From positions 1 to 22,080 of IMG/VR virus record IMGVR_UViG_3300021379_000072: DNA of 22,080 nt, one strand, 5' to 3'. The notes below the pieces were generated by a model. The model was not told where the DNA came from and ran no database searches. It worked only from the letters and a program-made list of their open reading frames with translations. Below, one piece after another: positions 5,185 to 13,412 of the stretch. A program made the translations under genes and the position numbers. Position 1 is the stretch's first letter. Every line of letters begins with the position of its first letter. Source of the stretch: a virus.

Positions 5185-5611
5185 AGTAGTCTTTTCGGAA
5201 GTATCTGCTGAGGATGTTACTATTGTAGTATTTGGGTTCTCCTGTGTCAAGGGATTCTGTAAGGACTCCGTTGATGAAGAGTTGTCTGGTTTCTTCAAAA
5301 TTAGTTTTGCCCTTCGTCTTATGAACACTGATAATAGTTCTGCTAAAATTTTGTTTGCCGAATTTGATAATGTCTTCCTTAAGCTCTGGACAAGAACCAT
5401 AATACTTTTTCCAATCGGATTCTGATTTTACTTTTCGTTTTTTACCTCTAGGAGTTCTGAACTGCCAGAAGTATTTTCTACCGATGTATTGGCGATTATT
5501 TTTGAGATTTGTAATGAGGTAGACAAAACCGTACAGATCGTCAATATCCTCAGATACAAAAGGTGATCCTTTAAAATACCATGGATTTTCATAATCACAT
5601 TCGATACTCAT
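5147..5611 (-). CDS. Free-standing GIY-YIG family endonuclease
   Basis: A 154-aa protein. The GIY-equivalent is in LYGFVYLI (26-33) and the YIG motif in QYIGRK (41-46), where the Arg after YIG is the expected catalytic residue. WKKYYGS lies at 67-73. A Glu pair at 106-107 (NFEETRQ) supplies the metal ligand, and YYN at 128-130 closes the domain. This is the catalytic domain of phage homing-type nucleases. No separate DNA-binding domain follows, and the tail (NGNGCGDASP) simply runs out of frame over the next gene. The gene lies close after nrdB, a locus that carries homing elements in T4. A late-promoter octamer is 26 bp upstream. A mismatch-repair or restriction-like role is an alternative. 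Confidence 0.85.
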   Translation of the reverse strand: MSIECDYENPWYFKGSPFVSEDIDDLYGFVYLITNLKNNRQYIGRKYFWQFRTPRGKKRKVKSESDWKKYYGSCPELKEDIIKFGKQNFSRTIISVHKTKGKTNFEETRQLFINGVLTESLDTGEPKYYNSNILSRYFRKDYYGNGNGCGDASP

Positions 5612-5756
5612 CGATAGCGTCTAGCACCATATTGACGTATTTATGTGCTAAACCTCTGGCTTCTTCACCGTACTTATTTTCTTCCCAGTAGAGTTCATTT
5701 TTAATTTTCTCTACTCTTGTTCTAATCTCCGCAACTGTAATTTGATTACGTGGCAT
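5595..5756 (-). CDS. Hypothetical 53-aa helical protein
   Basis: The start is the ATG at 5754-5756. The longer frame requires a TTG and crosses a hairpin. The product (MPRNQITVAEIRTRV, then KIKNELYWEENKYG, then HKYVNMVLDAIDEY) is mostly charged helix with no membrane span or motif I know. It follows nrdB and overlaps the nuclease start by 17 bp. The ATG lies directly after a 9-bp hairpin, which may control access to its ribosome binding site. Confidence 0.6.
   Translation of the reverse strand: MPRNQITVAEIRTRVEKIKNELYWEENKYGEEARGLAHKYVNMVLDAIDEYRM
5638..5645 (-). promoter_or_regulatory. Late-promoter-like octamer CATAAATA
   Basis: It matches the T4 late consensus TATAAATA in 7 of 8 bases, 26 nt before the nuclease ATG, inside the preceding small gene. 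T4 homing endonuclease genes are often late-transcribed. Confidence 0.45.
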
Positions 5757-5780
5757 ATAAGGGGATATTACTCCCCTTAT
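5757..5780 (-). other. 9-bp hairpin between nrdB and the 53-aa gene
   Basis: On the transcribed strand ATAAGGGGA pairs with the mirrored TCCCCTTAT around a 6-nt loop, ending exactly one base before the ATG of the 53-aa gene. The 5' arm contains an AAGGGGAG purine run that could be a ribosome binding site brought near the ATG or hidden by folding. There is no U tract, so a terminator for nrdB is not supported. Confidence 0.55.
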
Positions 5781-5792
5781 GTATAGCAACAA

Positions 5793-6983
5793 TCAGAGTT
5801 GAAAACCACTGAATGTGTCCTTTTTCACATCTTGCTTGATACCACCAACCACATAGGACTCTACTTCAGTCTCCTGAGGGGCAACCTGAAGTCCCTTAGA
5901 GGAGATCCAATGCTGCGTCCAGGGCAGAGGGTTAGCAGATGCGGGAATATCATACTGTGGTTTCAGTCCGATTGCTTTCAGACGACGATTAGCAATCCAC
6001 TCAACATATTGCTGAAGAAGTTTGTCATTAAGTCCGATCATTGAACCATCCTTGAACAGATAGTCTGCCCACTTCTTCTCTTCGTTGACAGCACGATCAA
6101 ACATCTTATAAGTCCACTCTTCTTCTTCCTTCATGATCTGCTTCATTTCAGGATCATCACCTGCTCTCCACTTGTTCAGAATATTCTGAGTAATTGCTAG
6201 GTGTTGGTTTTCGTCTCTTGCGATAAGAGAGATGACTTTAGCTGATCCTTCCATAAGCTTAAGTTCACCAAAGGCGAAACTACAAGCAAAACTAACGTAG
6301 AACCGAATACCTTCAAGAATGTTAACGTTTGCGACTGCTCTGTAGAGTCTACGCTTGACATCTTTGATCTCCCATTGTGCGGTAGGTGAATCTCTGAAAT
6401 CTTTCTCCCACATATGTCCGTTGCCCCAGGTTTGAGCACCGTTGATGAAATCATCATATGCTTCTGTAACGCTGCTAGCACGCTCCAGAATACGCTTGTC
6501 GGTGACGATCTTATCGAATACCTCTGAGGGATCCGCATAGACGTTCTTGATGATGTAGGTGTAGGAACGACTATGAATCATTTCCATGAATCCCCACACT
6601 TCCATACATGCTTCCAACTCAGGAAGAGAGCAGTAAGGAATGAATGCCATTCCAGGCCCTCTACCCTGAATTGAGTCAAGCATGATCTGATACTTCAGAT
6701 TAGAAGTGTAGATATGCTTCTGCTCCGGACGAAGAGTTTGATAGTCCCCACGATCTTTCTGTAGAGACACCTCTTCGGGACGCCAAAAATATCCAAGTTG
6801 TTGGGTAGTCAGTTTATCAAAAACTGGATACTTATAGGAATCGTACCTCTGGACTCCCAGAGGTTTTCCAAAAAACATTGGTTGCTTTTTGGTATCTACT
6901 TGTTCTGTGTTAAAGACAGTCATTCCTTTGACTTCTGTCTTTTTGTCGTCCACGGATGAAACCTTAAACTGCACAGGATTCAC
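5793..6983 (-). CDS. nrdB: Class Ia ribonucleoside-diphosphate reductase beta subunit
   Basis: The 396-aa radical-generating subunit partners NrdA to reduce ribonucleoside diphosphates for phage DNA synthesis. The diiron ligands align with those of E. coli NrdB: D103 (LDSIQGR), E134 and H137 (MEMIHSRS), E224 (NILEGIRFY), and E258 and H261 (ARDENQH). The radical Tyr is Y141 (HSRSYTY), so the enzyme should be functional. The C-terminal tail (DTFSGFQL) fits the NrdA-docking peptide. The start is a GTG at 6981-6983, supported by a GAGGAGG ribosome binding site 6 nt upstream. An internal ATG at residue 21 (MTVFNTEQ) is the alternative. The gene overlaps the end of nrdA by 20 bp. Confidence 0.97.
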   Translation of the reverse strand: MNPVQFKVSSVDDKKTEVKGMTVFNTEQVDTKKQPMFFGKPLGVQRYDSYKYPVFDKLTTQQLGYFWRPEEVSLQKDRGDYQTLRPEQKHIYTSNLKYQIMLDSIQGRGPGMAFIPYCSLPELEACMEVWGFMEMIHSRSYTYIIKNVYADPSEVFDKIVTDKRILERASSVTEAYDDFINGAQTWGNGHMWEKDFRDSPTAQWEIKDVKRRLYRAVANVNILEGIRFYVSFACSFAFGELKLMEGSAKVISLIARDENQHLAITQNILNKWRAGDDPEMKQIMKEEEEWTYKMFDRAVNEEKKWADYLFKDGSMIGLNDKLLQQYVEWIANRRLKAIGLKPQYDIPASANPLPWTQHWISSKGLQVAPQETEVESYVVGGIKQDVKKDTFSGFQL

Positions 6984-9261
6984 ACTCTCCCTCCTCGGCT
7001 TGTTCTAATTCTTGCAAGATACTATTCAGTTTTTCTTTGTCGTCCTCTACTTCGTCAGACTTTAAATCATTTGTATTCTGGTAGTAAGAGGTTTTCCAAC
7101 CGTACTTATATGTAGTCAAAAAGTCTTGTGCCATGATGGACACTGGGACTTCATTGTCAGGATAATTTTCTGGGTTGTAACTCCAGTTACCAGAAATTGC
7201 TTGATCAAAGAACTTTTGCATCACAGCAACAACATTAATATAACCCCTATTGTCAGGCATATCCCACAAAAGGGTGTAATTATTTTTAAGAGTCGCGTAA
7301 GACGGGACGATCTGTTTAAGCGGGCCCTTCTTGCTCTTCTTAACGGACAAATAGTCTCTAGGTGGCTCGATTCCATTTGTTGCGTTTGACACAACGGAAC
7401 TGCTCTCTGATGGCATCTGAGCAGACAATGTTGAGTGCCGTAAACCGTGGGTGGAGATAGACTCTCTAAGACTTTCCCAATCATGTGCTAATTCTTGACT
7501 AGAAATTTCATCAACATCTTTCTTGTAAGTATCGATAGGAAGAATACCGTCTGCATACTTAGTGCGTCCAAAGTATTCACAGTGTCCCTTTTCCTTAGCA
7601 AGTTGATTAGACGCCTTCAGAAGGTAATACTGGAAGGACTCAGCAAGTCCATGGACTGCATCCCATGCTTCTTGATCACCATAATTATATCCAAGTTTTG
7701 CCAAATAATGTGCCAAACCAATGAATCCAATACCAAGCGATCTACGCGCCCTTGTAGCGATTTCTGCTGCCTTTACAGGGTACTTCTGATAGTCAATCAG
7801 TTCTTCCAGTCCACGAACAGAAAGATCACAAAGATTCTCAAGTTCTTCATCAGACTTGACTTTACCAACATTGATGGCAGACAGAATACAAAGTGCAATC
7901 TCACCATACTCATCATCAATATGATTCAGAGGATAGGTTGGAAGAGTGATTTCTTGGCAGAGATTAGACATCTCAACCTTATCTTTAAAGGAAGAATGGG
8001 AGTTACAGTGATCAATGTTCATGATATAGAGGCGTCCAGTCTCTGCACGCTCCTTCAGAAGATCAAGGATCAGTTTCTGTGCCCCGATAGTCTTTCTTGA
8101 AATAAACTCATTTCGTTCAAAACTAACATATAGATCATCGAACCTATCAGTACCAAAAGCGTCATATAAACCTGGTACGTCATGCGGTGAGAAGAGGCTA
8201 ATCTCTCCATCAGCGATGAAACGTTCGTAGAAAAGTTTTGAAATCTGGATGGAGTAGTCAAGTTTCCTTACGCGATTGTCCTCTGTACCTTTGTTGTTCT
8301 TCAGGACAATGATGTCTTCGATTTCTTGGTGCCAGATTGGGAAGTGGACAGTCGCTGATCCACCTCTAATGCCATTTTGTGTGCAGCATCTGACAGTTGC
8401 CTCAAACTTTTTGAGAAATGGGACAACGCCTGTGTGTTGAACTTCTCCACCTCGGATTTTACTGTTGATGCCACGGATTCTGCCTGCGTTGATACCGATT
8501 CCCGCCCTTTGTGCAACGTACCGGCCAATTGCCATATCAGAAGTAAAGATAGAATCGAGGGTGTCATCAACATCAACAAGCACACAGCTAGCAAATTGTC
8601 GAAGTGGAGTTCGCACTCCTGCCATGATAGGTGTGGGAATGTTGATTTTGTGCTTTGAGATTGCGTCATAATACCTCTTGACGTAAGACATCCTTGTGTC
8701 TTTGGGATACTCTGCAAAAATAGTCAGAGCAATCATCATATACATGAACTGAGGAGTTTCATACACTCCACCAGTGCTACGATCCTGAACCAAATACTTA
8801 TCTGCTACCTGGCGCAGTCCAGCATAGGTAAAAAGAAAATCACGGGTATGATCAATGTAAGAATTTGCTCTCGCAATTTCTTCCTTAGAATATTTAATGA
8901 AAATATCTTTGTCATACACTTCTTTTGCAGTGCAATCCATAATATGTGCCTCAAGATGAGGAAGTTCTCTCATCTTCCCATAGAGACTCTTACGAAGACT
9001 AAACAAAAGCAGACGTGCTGCCACGAACTGATAGTTAGGATGATCCAAATCAATCAGATCAGAAGCAGAACGAATCAAAATTTCCTGAATTTCTGCTGTG
9101 GTGATGCCATCATAAAACTGAATACCAGAAGTCATCTCAACTTGACTAGCTGACACACCTGCAAGTCCTTTGGTTGCTTCATCAACCATCAGATGCATTT
9201 TATCCAAATCAAGAGACTCAATTCTACCGTCTCGCTTTTTAACCTTAATACCGTTGCTCAT
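6964..9261 (-). CDS. nrdA: Class Ia ribonucleoside-diphosphate reductase alpha subunit
   Basis: A 765-aa catalytic subunit. Residues 1-95 form an ATP-cone allosteric domain. The active-site residues match E. coli NrdA: C226 (FASCVLV), N433/C435/E437 (SNLCQEI) with thiyl radical C435, and C458 (IALCILS). The radical-transfer pair is Y726/Y727 (KTSYYQNT). The C-terminal pair C760/C763 (CESC) exchanges with the reductant; it has a CxxC spacing rather than the CxxxxC of E. coli. The ATG overlaps the primase stop by 4 bp, and nrdB follows with a 20-bp overlap. Cyanophages use this enzyme to turn host nucleotides into dNTPs. It is complete, and no intron or intein interrupts it. Confidence 0.98.
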   Translation of the reverse strand: MSNGIKVKKRDGRIESLDLDKMHLMVDEATKGLAGVSASQVEMTSGIQFYDGITTAEIQEILIRSASDLIDLDHPNYQFVAARLLLFSLRKSLYGKMRELPHLEAHIMDCTAKEVYDKDIFIKYSKEEIARANSYIDHTRDFLFTYAGLRQVADKYLVQDRSTGGVYETPQFMYMMIALTIFAEYPKDTRMSYVKRYYDAISKHKINIPTPIMAGVRTPLRQFASCVLVDVDDTLDSIFTSDMAIGRYVAQRAGIGINAGRIRGINSKIRGGEVQHTGVVPFLKKFEATVRCCTQNGIRGGSATVHFPIWHQEIEDIIVLKNNKGTEDNRVRKLDYSIQISKLFYERFIADGEISLFSPHDVPGLYDAFGTDRFDDLYVSFERNEFISRKTIGAQKLILDLLKERAETGRLYIMNIDHCNSHSSFKDKVEMSNLCQEITLPTYPLNHIDDEYGEIALCILSAINVGKVKSDEELENLCDLSVRGLEELIDYQKYPVKAAEIATRARRSLGIGFIGLAHYLAKLGYNYGDQEAWDAVHGLAESFQYYLLKASNQLAKEKGHCEYFGRTKYADGILPIDTYKKDVDEISSQELAHDWESLRESISTHGLRHSTLSAQMPSESSSVVSNATNGIEPPRDYLSVKKSKKGPLKQIVPSYATLKNNYTLLWDMPDNRGYINVVAVMQKFFDQAISGNWSYNPENYPDNEVPVSIMAQDFLTTYKYGWKTSYYQNTNDLKSDEVEDDKEKLNSILQELEQAEEGECESCAV
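6990..6996 (-). promoter_or_regulatory. Ribosome binding site GAGGAGG of nrdB
   Basis: It lies 6 nt before the GTG at 6981-6983 and inside the nrdA reading frame, which favours GTG over the internal ATG as the nrdB start. Confidence 0.6.
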
Positions 9262-10229
9262 ATTTTCTTCCAGGTGTTGAATTTAAGTTTTGCTTCCAAG
9301 CCACTGTACGTGTTACATTCTACAATCTTCTGAACATCATGTCCAGCGATTACCATGTCATTGATATCTTTCTCATCCATAGATGATGGAAAAATAACTA
9401 CGGAGTCACCACTATCGATTGTTTTGCTGATTCGATTGACAATCTCCCTGTTGCGTGGTTCGTTATCATAGATCCACACAGGATTGCTAATCCCCCACTT
9501 ACTAACATCAGCGTCAGCACCGCACATTGCAATCGCGTTGCGAAGGAACGTGCTGTCAAAAGGTCCTTCTGTAACATAGACTGGAGCATCTGTTCGGATG
9601 TTATCAAGTCCGTAGATTTTTGGTGCATCATCATCAAGCATCACAGTGATATATTTAACAGGGTTAGGATCTATAGATCTTCCCTGAAGTCCAATCAGAT
9701 TTTTATTGTAATAGATTGGAATGATGATCCTCTCTTCATCATAACGAGTGTCATCAAAAGTTGGTTTGAGTGTATTTACAAACTTTTTAAACTTCTTTGC
9801 GTAGTAGAACTGAGAAGTATCAAGTTTTCTTGCAGTCAGATATCCATCTGATCTAGCATTCTCAGAAGCTTTAGGAAGATTCAGACTCTTCTTAAATTTT
9901 GGTGCTTCAAACTTAAATTCGGGTTCTTCAACAACAAAATTCCTACCACCTGAGTGTCCTTCTTTAAATTTCTCTAATGAGTATTGCTTATGAGTCGGAG
10001 GATCTACATGCTTCAAAAAATTATTAAACGACATTGAAGCACCACAGTTGTGACACTTAAAGTTTGTATTCGCTTTCACAGAGTAAATATAACCCCGTGT
10101 TTTGTTTTTATTCTTCTTCGAGTCGCCGCAGATAGGACAACGGAAGTTGTAAAGGTTTCCCTTTACTCTCTTGAACTTTTCTAAGCGCGGAGAAATAATC
10201 CCAATATACTTAGAATCAATGTGATCCAT
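9258..10229 (-). CDS. 61: T4 gp61-like DNA primase
   Basis: A 323-aa primase. The N-terminal zinc-binding module is CPICGD at 31-36 and CHNCG at 59-63, giving C31, C34, C59 and C62. A Toprim-type catalytic core follows: YVTEGPFD at 218-225 with E221, then WIYDNE at 252-257 with D255. In T4, gp61 makes RNA primers for lagging-strand synthesis together with gp41 helicase, whose gene is present at 18614-19987. The start is the ATG at 10227-10229, which overlaps the coiled-coil gene by 14 bp. The gene continues directly into nrdA (ATGA overlap), so primer and dNTP synthesis share a transcript. Confidence 0.95.
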   Translation of the reverse strand: MDHIDSKYIGIISPRLEKFKRVKGNLYNFRCPICGDSKKNKNKTRGYIYSVKANTNFKCHNCGASMSFNNFLKHVDPPTHKQYSLEKFKEGHSGGRNFVVEEPEFKFEAPKFKKSLNLPKASENARSDGYLTARKLDTSQFYYAKKFKKFVNTLKPTFDDTRYDEERIIIPIYYNKNLIGLQGRSIDPNPVKYITVMLDDDAPKIYGLDNIRTDAPVYVTEGPFDSTFLRNAIAMCGADADVSKWGISNPVWIYDNEPRNREIVNRISKTIDSGDSVVIFPSSMDEKDINDMVIAGHDVQKIVECNTYSGLEAKLKFNTWKKI

Positions 10230-10617
10230 TCACGAAGGCAACTACTGGTGCTACTATAGCACTTTCAGTAGAGGATAACAAGGGTTTAACAAGTTTGATC
10301 GCTTGTGGGTTCGTTAAAATTAATACTGCTCCCAATGCTCCGATTCCAATCCAAAGCTTCCGTTCCAGTATCGATAATCGTTTAGTAACGCTGTCATGAT
10401 CGCTGTCCATTTTATCACGGAGTTTGTCGATCTTATCAAACAATACCGCGTCGATTTCTTCTTGCTTCGTAATTCTTTCTTCATGGACGGCAAGCATCCT
10501 ACTCACATTGTTATTTACCTCAGCAATTTTTTCAATGGCAGAGTCTAACCTAGAGACTAATGTCTCAAAGTTTTGAAGTCTTTCTTCTAATACTGCAACT
10601 TTAATTTGCTCCGCCAT
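10216..10617 (-). CDS. Coiled-coil protein with a C-terminal membrane segment
   Basis: A 133-aa protein. Residues 5-85 are an almost continuous heptad-rich coiled coil (such as LEERLQNFETLVSRLDSAI). Residues 88-104 (LWIGIGALGAVLILTNP) form one hydrophobic span, and a second weaker hydrophobic stretch lies at 120-130. The layout resembles phage hemolysin XhlA-like or tail-anchored membrane proteins, but I recognise no specific family. A role in lysis or membrane attachment of replication is speculation. It overlaps both neighbours by 14-17 bp, which shows strong coupling to the primase gene. Confidence 0.7.
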   Translation of the reverse strand: MAEQIKVAVLEERLQNFETLVSRLDSAIEKIAEVNNNVSRMLAVHEERITKQEEIDAVLFDKIDKLRDKMDSDHDSVTKRLSILERKLWIGIGALGAVLILTNPQAIKLVKPLLSSTESAIVAPVVAFVNGSH

Positions 10618-10822
10618 TTTGTCGCCAGGTTCTACGTGTGCCGTATCTTCCTACCGGAGTGGGTTTTCTTTTTTTCTTTAATCTAACCGGAGGATCATCT
10701 CCTGCCTCAGCAGTGCCAGCGATTTTTCCATCTCCCACATTATTGGTAGGAGCACCCATGGCCCCTGCACCCATCATCTCTCTAAAAAGAAATAGAAACT
10801 TATCGACTGATTTACTGCTCAT
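10601..10822 (-). CDS. Small basic protein, probably a conserved cyanophage protein
   Basis: A 73-aa protein from the ATG at 10820-10822. The N-terminus is a hydrophobic Phe/Met-rich helix (KFLFLFREMMGAGAMGAP). The C-terminal half is strongly basic and Pro-containing (RLKKKRKPTPVGRYGTRRTW), which would suit nucleic acid or capsid binding. No catalytic motif is present. I believe similar small proteins occur in other cyanophages but cannot name a family. It overlaps the upstream gene by 11 bp and the coiled-coil gene by 17 bp. Confidence 0.65.
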   Translation of the reverse strand: MSSKSVDKFLFLFREMMGAGAMGAPTNNVGDGKIAGTAEAGDDPPVRLKKKRKPTPVGRYGTRRTWRQNGGAN

Positions 10823-11198
10823 TGTGAAAAGAAATAAGTTCTCTTAAACAAGTATCATCTATATCCAAATCATGAATGTAGGTATGAGGATAGTCTGGGA
10901 GTTTATCTAAAAACACTACAAACGTTTTTAGACAACTCCACAAATCTTGCTCATCAATTTTGTAAAACAACATTGGCGTTGTTGCTTCACCAAAAATATT
11001 ATAAAGTACAATGAAGTGATTGAGAAGAAGATGTGTCTTCAACTCACCGGTTGACTTATATCTTTTAAGCAACCGTTTAATATACTTAAAATGATTTAGA
11101 TCCTTATCGAAATCTTCTCTTGTTACTGCCTGAGGATTTTCATAATTTTTAATGGCAAAGAGGAGAAAGTTCTCCGAATTCAATTCATTAAATAACAT
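10812..11198 (-). CDS. Conserved T4-like phage hypothetical protein (128 aa)
   Basis: From the ATG at 11196-11198. The protein begins MLFNELNSENFLLFAIKNY and continues with basic helices (FKYIKRLLKRYKSTGEL) and LLNHFIVLYNIFGEAT, a pattern I recognise from uncharacterised proteins of marine T4-like phages. It is all-helical with no membrane segment, and no function is known to me. It sits between the virion protein at 11208-12290, with a 9-bp gap, and the small basic protein. Its position suggests late or structural use, but this is inference. Confidence 0.7.
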   Translation of the reverse strand: MLFNELNSENFLLFAIKNYENPQAVTREDFDKDLNHFKYIKRLLKRYKSTGELKTHLLLNHFIVLYNIFGEATTPMLFYKIDEQDLWSCLKTFVVFLDKLPDYPHTYIHDLDIDDTCLRELISFHNEQ

Positions 11199-11207
11199 CC
11201 TTCAATA

Positions 11208-12290
11208 TCAAACCATAGTAGTAGGCGGATATTCAGTGCTGGTTGTGATACCAGACATTGCAACCAGAACTTCTTTCTTGACTCTTAAGGTTCCGTCGTC
11301 TTGAGTATAGGTGGTAACACCAACCCAACCGACACCTGCTTCAAACTGAGTTCCTTGAGCAGCACCAGCAGACGCTGCAGAAAGTCCGATTACCTGATTC
11401 TCCTTACTCTTAACACTTTCACCACCAACAACAAAGATTTCTTCACCAGGGGCGATGCCTCTTCTGATGTGGATAGCATCCAAACCATCAACCTGAGCAG
11501 AAAGTCCAACGCTGAACTCAAGACGCCTTACTCCAAGTGCAGGAGTAGTGATGGTTCCGATAGCGATGTTGTTAGTAATGACTTCAGGATCTGTAGAAGT
11601 CATGGTAACGAAGTTGTCACCAACTTTAATCTCATCGAGTCCGTGAATATCACCTTCAAATGGACGCTCAACAACATCAACACTCAGTGCTCCAGCAGCG
11701 AATGTTTCGCCTTTCTTAGCATGATAGTGATGATCGAGTGCTCTTACACCATTGGTAAGAATAATAGAGGTTGAACTGGTTCCGGTGACAGTAGAACGCA
11801 TTCTCATGTCCTGGAAGAGACTTCTTCCATAGACAACCGTATCTAATCCAGTAACAGCATCAGTAACTGCGGTAGGATCGGCGTCAACAAAAATAATAGT
11901 ATCACCAATTGCAACTCTTGAGGTTACGGAAGAAGAATACTTCTTAGTTCTCTCAAATACACTACCACTAGATTGATTCAGAGTAGGATCTGTTGCAACA
12001 TACTTGGGAGATTGAGTTACTTGATAAGAAACCTCATGAATCTCACCACCACTCAAACCAGCGACAGATTGAATATGTGCAAGTTGAGTACCACCTACTC
12101 CAGTGATAACAGCCTCACCAAAGTAACCAGTTGCTCCACTGAAAACATTACCAAATCTGATAACATCACCAGTTCCACCGGCACCAACTGTTCCGAAGGA
12201 AGTACCGCTACCAATTACAGTTCTATTACCATAGTTAACGGATACGGTTCCACCCGAAAACTTATTGTCATTATTTCCCCAGAGTGCCAT
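11208..12290 (-). CDS. Probable virion structural protein, Gly/Thr/Val-rich
   Basis: A 360-aa protein starting MALWGNNDNKFSG, rich in Gly, Ser, Thr and Val, with beta-strand alternation throughout and no enzymatic motif or signal peptide. The style (repeated TVVIGSGTSFG-like strands, many IGDTI/VGDN turns) fits the beta-rich decoration, neck or baseplate proteins of cyanomyoviruses. The best match to the T4 late promoter consensus in this window lies 33 bp upstream, which supports late structural expression. The exact virion location is not evident. A tail-fibre-associated or neck protein is an alternative. Confidence 0.72.
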   Translation of the reverse strand: MALWGNNDNKFSGGTVSVNYGNRTVIGSGTSFGTVGAGGTGDVIRFGNVFSGATGYFGEAVITGVGGTQLAHIQSVAGLSGGEIHEVSYQVTQSPKYVATDPTLNQSSGSVFERTKKYSSSVTSRVAIGDTIIFVDADPTAVTDAVTGLDTVVYGRSLFQDMRMRSTVTGTSSTSIILTNGVRALDHHYHAKKGETFAAGALSVDVVERPFEGDIHGLDEIKVGDNFVTMTSTDPEVITNNIAIGTITTPALGVRRLEFSVGLSAQVDGLDAIHIRRGIAPGEEIFVVGGESVKSKENQVIGLSAASAGAAQGTQFEAGVGWVGVTTYTQDDGTLRVKKEVLVAMSGITTSTEYPPTTMV

Positions 12291-12322
12291 GTCTGTTCTC
12301 TATGAATTTATTTGCTATAAGA

Positions 12323-12330
12323 TATTTATA
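12323..12330 (-). promoter_or_regulatory. T4-like late promoter TATAAATA
   Basis: The octamer is an exact match to the T4 late consensus, which is read by gp55 sigma with the gp45 clamp. It lies 32 nt upstream of the ATG at 12290, in one of the few non-coding gaps of the block. Confidence 0.65.
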
Positions 12331-12332
12331 AA

Positions 12333-12533
12333 TTATTCTTCTCTCGCTTTGATTGCTTTTGTCACAACTTCAAGCAGTTGATCGTCCATATCAGTCTTGG
12401 TTAACTTAACTGCCTTAGCAAGAATAATAAGACAGATCTCAACCATTTTCTCACCGAGTTCCTCATTTTCTGGAATCTGGGCGACGGCATCTTTGATAAT
12501 TTTTGAAGCTAAAGGAAGTAAAAATGCGAGCAT
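12333..12533 (-). CDS. Small helical protein, unknown function (66 aa)
   Basis: From the ATG at 12531-12533, 21 bp after the previous gene. The N-terminus is hydrophobic (MLAFLLPLASKII), and the rest alternates acidic and hydrophobic residues in amphipathic helices (EKMVEICLIILAKAVKL, MDDQLLEVVTKAIKAREE). It could associate peripherally with a membrane or assemble as a helical bundle. I recognise no family. The late promoter at 12323-12330 lies just after its stop, so it is probably transcribed with the genes before it. Confidence 0.6.
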   Translation of the reverse strand: MLAFLLPLASKIIKDAVAQIPENEELGEKMVEICLIILAKAVKLTKTDMDDQLLEVVTKAIKAREE

Positions 12534-12554
12534 GATGAACCTCAGTTCTACACT

Positions 12555-13412
12555 CTATATATTCTCTATAAACTCCTTAAATGTCTTTTTCTTTCCTTGA
12601 CAGTGCGCTCTCTGCGAAAAACCTTTAGGATTGTTACAATCAATTGATTTCTTATACTTCTCACTCCATGCTTCATTCATCTTTTTAGTCTTCTTTTTCA
12701 TCGCATTAATATACTTTCGGTAGACTGCTGCTTCAGCAGACTTACCCATTTCTCTTGCTCTTTGTTCCATGGCAACTGCTGCCTGAATCTTATGAGCATG
12801 AGATCTTGATGAATTGCGAATCTTAGAAACAGATGCTTTAGCAGTGGCAACATCTTTGAATCCCAAACCATGAATGGTTCCTTTAGGATTCTCATCAGTA
12901 TATAAGTCAGAGTGCTTCTTAGAGTTTGCAGGTTGCCCCTTCTTTCTAGGAATACGAGGATTGAATTCTTCCGTTTGAAATCTTTTTATATTATCACGGA
13001 TGCGTCTGAGGGTGTTATCATCCATCAACTGAGTGTATTCTTTTGATGCATGAACCATTTGATCGATACTAGGCCCGTCACCTTGACTATTCGATAATGA
13101 AAGTTTTAATACTGGATATACGTTTGAAAATCTAAACTTCGCTTCTCCTGGTTCAGCAGGCGTTTGATAATCTTGAGTTAGATCATCATCATCTTCATTC
13201 TTAAAAAGATATGGAATGTAATTAGCAACGCCATCTCCAGTGGAGTTAGTGGGTGCTGCTTCAGGAAGAGGGCCACGCTCTGCACTTAATTTGGCAGCAA
13301 TGGCCATCTCCCTTCTTTTTTTCTTAGACTTACCTTTGAATTGGGGTGCCTTGGACTTATAAAAGTCCTTGATGACATCTCCCATATCGTCTTTCTTCAG
13401 ATCTAAAGGCAT
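12555..13412 (-). CDS. Basic late protein, possible structural or DNA-associated (285 aa)
   Basis: A 285-aa protein whose ATG shares bases with the previous stop (TGATG). The N-terminus is Lys-rich (KGKSKKKRREMAIAAKLSAE), and the middle has acidic linkers. Residues 180-215 hold GLGFKDVATAKAS and IRNSSRSHAHKIQAAVAMEQRA, which resemble a short uncharacterised helical domain (DUF5824-like, from memory). The C-terminus carries SIDCNNPKGFSQRAHCQGKKK, a Cys-x-n-Cys motif that I associate with several cyanophage proteins. The Lys content and neighbours suggest a capsid-internal or DNA-binding protein. No enzyme motif is visible. Confidence 0.65.
   Translation of the reverse strand: MPLDLKKDDMGDVIKDFYKSKAPQFKGKSKKKRREMAIAAKLSAERGPLPEAAPTNSTGDGVANYIPYLFKNEDDDDLTQDYQTPAEPGEAKFRFSNVYPVLKLSLSNSQGDGPSIDQMVHASKEYTQLMDDNTLRRIRDNIKRFQTEEFNPRIPRKKGQPANSKKHSDLYTDENPKGTIHGLGFKDVATAKASVSKIRNSSRSHAHKIQAAVAMEQRAREMGKSAEAAVYRKYINAMKKKTKKMNEAWSEKYKKSIDCNNPKGFSQRAHCQGKKKTFKEFIENI

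Noticed and set aside
9773-9780. TGTAAATA late-promoter-like octamer inside gp61
   Set aside because: It is mid-gene, with no start codon at a suitable distance, so it is likely chance.
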